The notes beneath the pieces are model-generated. The model was not told where the DNA came from. It saw nothing but the letters and a program-made list of their open reading frames with translations, and searched no databases. A stretch of DNA of 5,362 nt, from NCBI GenBank assembly GCA_018623655.1, contig JAAZVG010000110.1, positions 1 through 5,362 on the forward strand, in the 5' to 3' direction. Positions within the stretch are counted from its first letter, which is position 1. The number at the start of each line of letters is the position of its first letter. Source of the DNA: Flavobacteriaceae bacterium (GTDB lineage Bacteria; Bacteroidota; Bacteroidia; Flavobacteriales; Flavobacteriaceae). Position numbers and translations under genes: made by a program. Positions 1 through 5,157 of the stretch are shown here, piece by piece.

Positions 1-435
1 ATCAAAAGTTAGATCATCAAAGATTGAGCTATGGTCTCCAGCTCTATTAGCTCCTTTAAGGCCGTCTGCCGCTTTCTTTCCGATAGTTAGAATTTCTACC
101 AATACCTCTTTACCGTAAGACTCAGATGCCGCTTTAACCGCTTTAATAACGTTGGTATTAAAAGCCCCACAAAGCCCTCGGTTGGAACTAATAGCCACTA
201 GAAGCACCTTTTTGGTGGCTCGCTTTTCAGCATATACGTTATCTGTACCTTCTTCGAAATTTTGTCCTAAACCGGCCAATAAAAAAGAAAGTTTATCAGC
301 GTAGGGGCGCATGGCAACAATAGCATCTTGAGCTTTCTTCAGCTTTGCTGCAGAAACCATTTTCATAGCACTGGTAATCTGCATGGTTGAAGAAACCGAC
401 GATATTCTGTTACGTATTTCCTTTAAGTTAGCCAT
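1..435 (-). CDS. atpG: F1 ATP synthase subunit gamma, N-terminal part (cut by window edge)
   Basis: This is the central rotor shaft of the F1 head, which turns inside the alpha3beta3 ring and couples c-ring rotation to ATP synthesis on the cytoplasmic side of the membrane. I translated 145 in-frame codons from ATG at 435. The protein begins MANLKEIRNRISSVSSTMQI and continues with TSAMKMVSAAKLKKAQ, the typical N-terminal coiled-coil helix of the family. About residues 75-90 read VLLVAISSNRGLCGAFNTN, the well conserved start of the gamma Rossmann-like domain. The reading frame is still open at base 1, so roughly the second half, including the C-terminal coiled-coil helix, lies outside. The start is 10 nt after the atpA stop, and the gap GAAGGGCTTT holds a purine-rich stretch that could act as a weak ribosome binding site. 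It is the last gene of the operon visible here. Identity is secure; the total length is unknown. Confidence 0.97.
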   Translation of the reverse strand, partial: MANLKEIRNRISSVSSTMQITSAMKMVSAAKLKKAQDAIVAMRPYADKLSFLLAGLGQNFEEGTDNVYAEKRATKKVLLVAISSNRGLCGAFNTNVIKAVKAASESYGKEVLVEILTIGKKAADGLKGANRAGDHSSIFDDLTFD

Positions 436-445
436 AAAGCCCTTC

Positions 446-2026
446 TTATGCTTGGTGTCGTTTAGTTACTTCAGCAGCTACCTCGGTTAGTACTGTAATT
501 GCTTCATCTGTTAGTTTTCCGGCTTTCAAGCTTGAAAGAATCTCTTGGTGGCTCATTCTGAGCGTTTCAATATAGTCCTTCTCAAAAGCTTTAACTCCTG
601 TTACCGGAACATCTTTAAGTAGGTTTTTTGACCCTGCATAGATTATAGCAACCTGATCTTCTACCGTATAAGGATCGTTCTGTGCTTGCTTAAGGATTTC
701 AACATTGCGACGACCTTTTTCAATTACATTAAGAGTGGCCGCATCAAGGTCAGATCCAAATTTCGCAAAGGCCTCTAATTCTCTAAATTGTGCCTGATCT
801 AGCTTCAATGTACCTGCAACCTTCTTCATCGATTTGATTTGAGCAGAACCTCCTACTCGCGACACAGAAATACCTACATTAATCGCAGGACGAACCCCTT
901 GATTGAACAAGTCTTGCTCTAGGAAAATCTGACCGTCGGTAATCGAAATCACGTTAGTTGGAATATAAGCCGAAACGTCACCTGCCTGTGTTTCGATAAT
1001 TGGCAGTGCTGTTAACGACCCGCCCCCTTTTACTTTATCCTTCAGAGACTCTGGAAGATCATTCATTGTTTTAGCGATAGCATCATCTGCGATAACTTTA
1101 GCAGAACGCTCAAGTAATCTTGAGTGAAGGTAGAATACATCTCCTGGGTAAGCCTCACGTCCCGGTGGACGACGCAGAAGAAGTGAAACCTCACGATAAG
1201 CTACTGCCTGCTTTGAAAGATCGTCATAAACAATAAGTGCTGGACGACCAGTATCTCTAAAATACTCGCCAATTGCTGCACCAGCAAAAGGAGCATAAAC
1301 CTGCATGGGTGCAGGGTCTGATGCATTTGCTGCAACAATAGTGGTGTAGGCTAAAGCTCCTTTATCTTCAAGCGTTTTGGCAATAGCCGCTACTGTAGAG
1401 GCTTTTTGACCAACAGCTACGTAAATACAATATACTGGTTCACCTGCATCGTAAAATTCTTTTTGATTAAGAATCGTATCGATACAAACGGTTGTTTTTC
1501 CTGTTTGACGGTCACCAATAACAAGCTCGCGCTGACCTCTACCAACGGGAATCATTGCGTCGATAGCCTTTACCCCTGTTTGAAGTGGTTCGTTTACTGG
1601 TTGTCTAAAAATTACACCTGGCGCTTTGCGCTCTAGTGGCATTTCGAAAGTTTCTCCTTCGATAGCTCCTTTTCCGTCAATTGGCTCTCCAAGAGTATTA
1701 AGAACACGGCCGACTACGCCTTCTCCCACATTGATAGAGGCAATACGTTGTGTTCTCTTCACGGTAGCGCCTTCAGTAATTTCCTTAGATGGGCCAAGTA
1801 GTACAATACCTACGTTATCTTCTTCGAGGTTAAGTACAATCCCTTGCATTCCTCCTTCGAACTCCACAAGTTCTCCGTATTGAGCATTAGAAAGACCATA
1901 AATACGTGCGATACCATCTCCTACTGCAAGCACAGTTCCTACCTCATCTAGGGTAGCGCTAGCATCGAATCCTTCAATTTGCTTTTTTAAGATTGCTGAA
2001 ACTTCAGCTGCTTTTACTTCTGCCAT
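446..2026 (-). CDS. atpA: F1 ATP synthase subunit alpha
   Basis: This is the non-catalytic nucleotide-binding subunit of the alpha3beta3 head. At 526 residues it is slightly longer than E. coli alpha (513). Visible motifs are the N-terminal beta-barrel (about 27-95), Walker A GDRQTGKT at 171-178, Walker B ALIVYDD at 263-269, the family signature PAINVGISVS at 380-389 and Arg390 in SVSRVGG, the arginine that reaches into the catalytic site of the neighbouring beta. The C-terminal helical domain follows. Between LLERSA (about 304-309) and GSLTALPIIET (about 336-346) the loop is about 7 residues longer than in E. coli and about 18 longer than in bovine alpha, compared from memory; I believe this is common in Bacteroidota. 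The ATG lies 2 nt after the atpH stop, so it is probably translated by coupling. No frameshift or missing key residue is seen. Confidence 0.99.
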   Translation of the reverse strand: MAEVKAAEVSAILKKQIEGFDASATLDEVGTVLAVGDGIARIYGLSNAQYGELVEFEGGMQGIVLNLEEDNVGIVLLGPSKEITEGATVKRTQRIASINVGEGVVGRVLNTLGEPIDGKGAIEGETFEMPLERKAPGVIFRQPVNEPLQTGVKAIDAMIPVGRGQRELVIGDRQTGKTTVCIDTILNQKEFYDAGEPVYCIYVAVGQKASTVAAIAKTLEDKGALAYTTIVAANASDPAPMQVYAPFAGAAIGEYFRDTGRPALIVYDDLSKQAVAYREVSLLLRRPPGREAYPGDVFYLHSRLLERSAKVIADDAIAKTMNDLPESLKDKVKGGGSLTALPIIETQAGDVSAYIPTNVISITDGQIFLEQDLFNQGVRPAINVGISVSRVGGSAQIKSMKKVAGTLKLDQAQFRELEAFAKFGSDLDAATLNVIEKGRRNVEILKQAQNDPYTVEDQVAIIYAGSKNLLKDVPVTGVKAFEKDYIETLRMSHQEILSSLKAGKLTDEAITVLTEVAAEVTKRHQA

Positions 2027-2028
2027 CG

Positions 2029-2568
2029 TTATAGACTATTAGAAAATTCTCTTTTTAATCGATTCAGTTGTTTTGAAAGACTTGCATCAAATTGCAGGTC
2101 ATTAATTCTTAGAACAAAGCCCCCGATAAGCTCAGGTACAATTTGTTTTTCAAGAACTACCTCATTATAGCCCGAAGCCTTGATCCTTGAAATGATTTCA
2201 TTGTCAAAAACTTCAGAGGTAGCTGTGCTACTTTTCAATGTAGCTACTACAGCCCCGCGACCTTCGTTGTGCTTTTCTGCATAGCGCTCAATTACGTCCT
2301 GTAACAATTCTAAACGCTCGTTAATTACTAGAGCATTAAGCAAACCGCTTGTCAACGGGCTGAGTTCGGTGAAAATTTGATCGAGATACGCTCTTTTAAC
2401 TCTGCTACTCGCGGTTGGTGATTCAAGCACGGCAACTAAATCGTTGTTTTGTGACAACGTTAGTTCTATAGATGCAAGATCTCTATGTACGGCTTCTACA
2501 GCATTCTTTTCAGATGCTGCAGCATACAAAGCTTTTGCGTATCGCAATGAGGCTCTCGAGTGTTTCAT
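2029..2568 (-). CDS. atpH: F1 ATP synthase subunit delta (OSCP homologue)
   Basis: This is the peripheral-stalk subunit that ties the N-termini of alpha to the C-terminus of b, keeping the head from rotating. At 179 residues it has the usual length for bacterial delta (about 177-185). The N-terminal helical domain starts MKHSRASLRYAKALYAAA, the conserved R-YAKAL-A pattern of the family. Residues 81-105 carry INERLELLQDVIERY, typical of the last helices of that domain. The C-terminal domain contains VPELIGGFVLRINDLQFDAS (144-163), which fits the delta signature around the GG pair, followed by a basic helix ending at the stop. It starts 3 nt after atpF and ends 2 nt before atpA, with no room for a separate promoter. 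Sequence conservation in delta is low, but length, motif and position agree. Confidence 0.97.
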   Translation of the reverse strand: MKHSRASLRYAKALYAAASEKNAVEAVHRDLASIELTLSQNNDLVAVLESPTASSRVKRAYLDQIFTELSPLTSGLLNALVINERLELLQDVIERYAEKHNEGRGAVVATLKSSTATSEVFDNEIISRIKASGYNEVVLEKQIVPELIGGFVLRINDLQFDASLSKQLNRLKREFSNSL

Positions 2569-2571
2569 AGG

Positions 2572-3072
2572 TTATTTTAAGTTTACCTCTCCAAGTAAAC
2601 CATTTACAAATGACGCGTCTTTTTTAGCGTCAGAAAGTTCTTCCTTCAGTAATTTTTCAGCAACCGAAATCGAGAGTTGAGCTACTTCTGCCTTTAATTC
2701 GGCCAGGGCCTCTTTCTTTTCAACTTCAATCGCTTCTTTCGCGCTGGCAATAATTTTTGCTGCTTCAGCTTCTGCATTACTCTCTGCCTCTGCAATCATT
2801 TTAGCCTTCATCTCGCGAGCTTCTTTAAGCATCGCGTCTCGCTCCTCTCTTGCCTGACGCAGGAGTTCCTCGTTCGATGATGAAATACTTTCTATTTCTT
2901 GCTTCGCCTTTTCAGCAGATTCAAGAGCGTTCTTAATCCCCTCCTCTCTTTCATCAAGAGCAGAAATGATAGGTTTCCAAGCAAATTTGATCATCAAAAA
3001 GATGACAACTAACATTAATACGCTTTGTATAATGAATAAGCCCGGAGAAAAATCGTTTAATAATTGATCCAT
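2572..3072 (-). CDS. atpF: Fo ATP synthase subunit b
   Basis: This is the peripheral-stalk subunit, anchored in the membrane beside subunit a and reaching up to delta. At 166 residues it is close to the common bacterial length (about 156-170). A single transmembrane helix spans about residues 11-30 (GLFIIQSVLMLVVIFLMIKF) and is followed by the conserved AWKPI turn. From about 38 to 150 the chain is a charged, Ala/Glu/Lys-rich helix expected to form the right-handed coiled-coil dimer, and the last part contains VAQLSISVAEKLLKEEL, typical of the delta-binding end. Only one b-type gene is visible, so the stalk is probably a homodimer rather than a b/b' pair. The start follows a 69-nt gap that contains a strong hairpin, unlike the 2-10-nt gaps downstream, so its expression may be set apart from that of atpE. 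The stop is 3 nt before atpH. Confidence 0.98.
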   Translation of the reverse strand: MDQLLNDFSPGLFIIQSVLMLVVIFLMIKFAWKPIISALDEREEGIKNALESAEKAKQEIESISSSNEELLRQAREERDAMLKEAREMKAKMIAEAESNAEAEAAKIIASAKEAIEVEKKEALAELKAEVAQLSISVAEKLLKEELSDAKKDASFVNGLLGEVNLK

Positions 3073-3093
3073 ACGTTCTGTTTAATGACAATA

Positions 3094-3140
3094 AATGAAT
3101 CCAAACAGGAACCAACCGTCCCTGTTTGTATAGATTCATT
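3094..3140 (-). promoter_or_regulatory. Intercistronic hairpin between atpE and atpF
   Basis: Two perfectly complementary arm pairs are present. On the transcribed (minus) strand the order is AATGAATC, a TATA bulge, CAAACAGG, an 11-nt loop, CCTGTTTG and GATTCATT. This gives 16 base pairs interrupted only by one 4-nt asymmetric bulge. The hairpin begins one nucleotide after the atpE stop and ends 21 nt before the atpF start. No U-run follows, so it does not look like a simple intrinsic terminator. By analogy with intercistronic hairpins that shield upstream mRNA from 3' exonucleases, it could stabilise the atpB-atpE part of the message and help supply the many c subunits per complex. The structure is seen directly; the function is inferred. 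Confidence 0.75.
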
Positions 3141-3141
3141 A

Positions 3142-3336
3142 TTACTTTCCTAAGAAGATCGCTGCAAACGCTAGCCCTTCTAATAAAGCCGCGATAATAA
3201 TCATATTTGTCTGGATTTTAGAAGTCGCTTCTGGATTGCGTGCAATACCCTCCATAGCTTTACCTCCGATTTGGCCTAAACCAATACCAGCACCTATTAC
3301 AATTAATCCGGCACCTACTAAATTTGGAATTGTCAT
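3142..3336 (-). CDS. atpE: Fo ATP synthase subunit c (ring proteolipid)
   Basis: This is the rotor-ring subunit that carries ions across the membrane. At 64 residues it is at the short end of the family (about 63-90). It forms a two-helix hairpin. Helix 1 holds a complete GxGxGxG packing motif (Gly15, 17, 19, 21). The cytoplasmic loop is ARNPEA, with Asn34 where Gln is commoner. Helix 2 carries the ion-binding carboxylate Glu53 in ALLEGLAF. Glu53 is followed by Gly rather than Ser/Thr, and Leu20 appears to occupy the position of the helix 1 Gln used in sodium-binding rings, so the sequence points to protons. Upstream is an AT-rich 35-nt leader and immediately downstream a strong hairpin, both of which could raise its output relative to neighbours. 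Identity is secure; ion type is inferred. Confidence 0.98.
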   Translation of the reverse strand: MTIPNLVGAGLIVIGAGIGLGQIGGKAMEGIARNPEATSKIQTNMIIIAALLEGLAFAAIFLGK

Positions 3337-3371
3337 GATTTAAATTTTATGTTAAACGAAATAAATACAAA
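3337..3371 (-). promoter_or_regulatory. AT-rich leader upstream of atpE
   Basis: The gap between the atpB stop and the atpE ATG is 30/35 A or T and has no Shine-Dalgarno-like GGAGG. On the transcribed strand it reads as U-rich first and then A-rich up to the start codon. Bacteroidota initiate mainly on unstructured A/U-rich leaders, and E. coli atpE is known to carry a U-rich translational enhancer. This stretch is therefore a plausible high-efficiency initiation region for the subunit needed in most copies. Composition is observed; the enhancer role is inferred. Confidence 0.45.
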
Positions 3372-4514
3372 TTAATGGTGTTCATGTTCTTCTACAGCCA
3401 TACCGATGAACAACGCAGAAAGCATCGTAAAGATATAAGCTTGTAGAAAAGCTACTAACAGTTCTATTGTGGTTATAAAAAGTGATAGCGCAAAAGACAG
3501 CGCGCTGGCGCCAATCACTCCCATAGTGTTTCTCAATGTAATGCCGATGGCTATAATGCTCATGACCACGATGTGTCCTGCTGAAATGTTTGCAAACAAA
3601 CGCACCATTAGCGCGAATGGTTTAGTCAGGGTTCCTAACAGTTCGATTGGAGCCAAAATAATTTTCATAGGGATTGGGACTCCAGGCATCCAAAAGATAT
3701 GCTTCCAATAATCTTTTTTTGCGCTAAAATGAGTAATAATGTACGTGAACAACGCTAGCGAAAAGGTCACTGCAATCTGCCCAGTAATATTAAAGCCGAA
3801 AGGCATTAAGCCTAAGAGGTTTGACGTCCATATAAAAAAGAAAACCGTCATTAAAAAGCCGATAAACTTTCTGTATTGCTTCTCTCCAATATTAGGTTTT
3901 GCGATTTCATCCCTAACATAAATCACAAGCGGCTCTAAAATCCTAGAAAATCCCTTAGGTATGCTATTTTTTCTGTATTGCAGCGCAAGTCTTCTAAACC
4001 AGAAGATCAATAGGGTGAAAACGAATAACATTCCAAAAACGCTTTTTGTAATAGAAAGGTCTAATACAGCATGAGCGTTGGTTGGGTGGTGTGCTTCATC
4101 AAATTCAACTCCGTGAGCTCCTTGATCTAGCTCGTAAATCTTTTCATGATACTTAACTAGTGCTACCCCGTCTTTTTCAACCACATGATGGCCTGAATCG
4201 TCATGATGAAATTCAGAAGACATAAAGGTCTTTATTCCCTTTGAGGTATAGACGATAACAGGAAGCGGAAAGCCTACGTGTCTACGGTGACCTTCTGAAT
4301 CGTTATATGAAAATAGATGAAAGTCGTGAGCGTCTTTGATGTGATGAAGAATATACTCGTTAATTTGAGTCTCGCTGGTTATCGCTCCGTCATCATTTGA
4401 TTCTCCGTCCGATTTTAAGGGCTCTCCAGATGCAGAAGCCACACAAAAAATAAATAAGCCTAAAACACTAAATATCTTCTTTTTAGCTGATTTACCTACG
4501 GTCATGCGAATCAT
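3372..4514 (-). CDS. atpB: Fo ATP synthase subunit a, with signal peptide and His-rich extracytoplasmic domain
   Basis: This is the stator channel subunit that passes ions to the c-ring. I start it at ATG 4514 (380 residues). A TTG at 4535 is in frame but lies too close to the predicted transcription start, and ATG 4505 is a close alternative. Residues 4-28 form a signal peptide (basic KSAKKK, then a hydrophobic core, probable cleavage after Ala-Ser-Ala28). Residues about 30-150 are a hydrophilic domain with 15 His, absent from E. coli subunit a (271 residues). Transmembrane segments lie at about 159-173, 217-239, 247-263, 285-323 and 334-374, the last two being the long slanted helices. Essential Arg305 is in VRLFANISAGH, with Gln358 in LQAYIF. 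His314 and Glu351 sit where E. coli has Glu219 and His245, the reversed arrangement also found in mitochondria. A candidate promoter lies just upstream. Confidence 0.96.
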   Translation of the reverse strand: MIRMTVGKSAKKKIFSVLGLFIFCVASASGEPLKSDGESNDDGAITSETQINEYILHHIKDAHDFHLFSYNDSEGHRRHVGFPLPVIVYTSKGIKTFMSSEFHHDDSGHHVVEKDGVALVKYHEKIYELDQGAHGVEFDEAHHPTNAHAVLDLSITKSVFGMLFVFTLLIFWFRRLALQYRKNSIPKGFSRILEPLVIYVRDEIAKPNIGEKQYRKFIGFLMTVFFFIWTSNLLGLMPFGFNITGQIAVTFSLALFTYIITHFSAKKDYWKHIFWMPGVPIPMKIILAPIELLGTLTKPFALMVRLFANISAGHIVVMSIIAIGITLRNTMGVIGASALSFALSLFITTIELLVAFLQAYIFTMLSALFIGMAVEEHEHH

Positions 4515-4543
4515 TTCTTTCACTAAAATTTTCAAAATCGTGG

Positions 4544-4574
4544 CAAAGGTAAGTATTCTTAGCTAGTATTCAGC
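4544..4574 (-). promoter_or_regulatory. Candidate Bacteroidota-type promoter for atpB and downstream genes
   Basis: On the minus strand TACCTTTG (4551-4544) matches the TAnnTTTG -7 box of Bacteroidota exactly. A weak -33 element, GCTG (4574-4571, consensus TTTG), ends 19 nt upstream, which is normal spacing. Transcription would start near 4538-4541, giving a leader of about 25 nt to ATG 4514. The site lies in the only sizeable gap between the accessory genes and the structural genes. The -7 match is direct; activity is inferred, and the poor -33 suggests moderate strength or a need for an activator. Confidence 0.5.
4552..4571 (-). repeat. Tandem 7-mer GAATACT next to the atpB promoter
   Basis: The minus strand shows two perfect copies of GAATACT (4571-4565 and 4558-4552) separated by AGCTAA, a 13-nt period. 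The second copy touches the -7 box and the first overlaps the -33 position. This placement would suit an operator, but two 7-mers in an AT-rich gap can occur by chance. Confidence 0.35.
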
Positions 4575-4579
4575 CCTTG

Positions 4580-4957
4580 TCAATTATTTTTATTTGGTTT
4601 GTCTTGTTCCTTATCTAACAAAATCGAAGATAGCCCTAGCGCCTCAATAAAAAGTGACAGAACAAGAGGGGTTAAAAGCTCCATTCGCTCGAGATTATTC
4701 TTGTTCGACAGCCCCTCTAGCTGTTGATAGTATATGATCACAAAAAGCGTAAGTTTTAGGCCAAAAAACCCAAAATAACTAGCCCCTAGATAATCCGTTT
4801 TTCCAAATACAACCAGTCCCATGACTATTAGTGTGCCCAGAATAATCATTCCGCCAAAAAAAAGGTAAAAAGATCGCGTTAATTCGCTGCTAAAAAGAAA
4901 ATGAAGTACTCCCAAGAAAAGCGGGATGCCTATGCGTTTTAAAACTCCTTTAGTCAT
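4580..4957 (-). CDS. Small four-helix membrane protein in the atpI position (DUF6168-like)
   Basis: This is a 125-residue integral membrane protein of unknown biochemical function. Four hydrophobic segments lie at about 9-23, 30-51, 58-77 and 93-114, followed by a short charged tail ending in PNKNN. Its length and helix count match E. coli AtpI (126 residues), and it occupies the atpI place between atpZ and atpB. The sequence is not clearly AtpI: the segments YLGASYFGFFGLKLTLFVII and LVLSLFIEALGLSSILL resemble, from memory, a flavobacterial family called DUF6168. Lys68 in helix 3 and Glu105 in helix 4 are charges within the membrane that may pair or bind ions. The ATG at 4957 overlaps the atpZ stop by one base (TGATG), which decides the start against a longer in-frame start at 5038 lying inside atpZ. 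A role in c-ring assembly, as for AtpI, is only an inference. Confidence 0.85.
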   Translation of the reverse strand: MTKGVLKRIGIPLFLGVLHFLFSSELTRSFYLFFGGMIILGTLIVMGLVVFGKTDYLGASYFGFFGLKLTLFVIIYYQQLEGLSNKNNLERMELLTPLVLSLFIEALGLSSILLDKEQDKPNKNN

Positions 4958-5157
4958 CACTTTTCTTTTATTACCTGAACAATGATTGAAGCCATTGCAA
5001 TAAACACCCCAAACATAGTGGCTAACTGACCTATCCATTCTTTCCCAAAATGTAAATCAAGTTTTTCTCCAAAAAAATTAAAAAGAATAATTGTTAACGC
5101 CATTTGAATAGCAATTCCGCTATATTTCATCGCTGAACGAAATCGATTATCTTTCAT
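4957..5157 (-). CDS. atpZ: AtpZ/AtpI family protein
   Basis: This is a 66-residue membrane protein with two transmembrane segments (about 12-30 and 41-62) joined by a short loop. The N-terminal KYSGIAIQMALTIILFNFFG followed by EKLD fits the AtpZ/AtpI family pattern of a (K/R)YSG-A-QM start and a G-x-x-LD turn, and the second helix WIGQLATMFGVFIAMASII fits its glycine-containing partner. Members sit at the head of ATP synthase operons, and in alkaliphilic Bacillus AtpZ works with AtpI in ring assembly and possibly divalent cation supply. Here the start overlaps the preceding stop as ATGA, and the stop overlaps the next start as TGATG, so all three upstream genes look translationally coupled. 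The family call is firm from motif, size and position; the precise role is not established by sequence. Confidence 0.88.
   Translation of the reverse strand: MKDNRFRSAMKYSGIAIQMALTIILFNFFGEKLDLHFGKEWIGQLATMFGVFIAMASIIVQVIKEK

Noticed and set aside
1406..1883. Plus-strand open frames of 76 and 85 codons inside atpA
   Set aside because: They are antisense to the highly conserved alpha coding sequence, have low-complexity or arbitrary composition and match no known protein pattern. They are shadows of atpA.
2444..2680. Plus-strand 78-codon frame across the atpH/atpF junction
   Set aside because: It is antisense to two well-supported genes and has no recognisable domain.
2954..3139. Minus-strand 61-codon frame covering the hairpin and the start of atpF
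   Set aside because: It overlaps the atpF membrane helix in another frame, and its sequence shows no family features. The region before atpF is better explained by the hairpin.
3073..3140. Hairpin after atpE as a rho-independent terminator
   Set aside because: The stem is followed by mixed sequence with no run of U, and atpF, an essential subunit of the same complex, follows directly on the same strand.
3469..3921. Plus-strand frames of 80 and 60 codons inside atpB
   Set aside because: They are antisense to conserved transmembrane segments of subunit a; the apparent hydrophobicity mirrors the real gene.
4555..4583. E. coli-type promoter TTGACA with TAAGAA at 16-nt spacing on the minus strand
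   Set aside because: The major sigma factor of Bacteroidota recognises TAnnTTTG rather than the enterobacterial boxes; TTGACA also overlaps the stop codon of the preceding gene and can arise by chance there.
4856..4863. Run of eight A (T8 on the coding strand) in the atpI-like gene as a phase-variable tract
   Set aside because: It encodes part of Leu-Phe-Phe in a membrane helix, where such runs are expected in an AT-rich genome, and the frame is intact on both sides.
4958..5038. N-terminal extension of the atpI-like protein to a start at 5038
   Set aside because: The added 27 residues lie inside atpZ in another frame and are rich in His, Cys and Asn without helix pattern, whereas ATG 4957 forms a TGATG junction with the atpZ stop.
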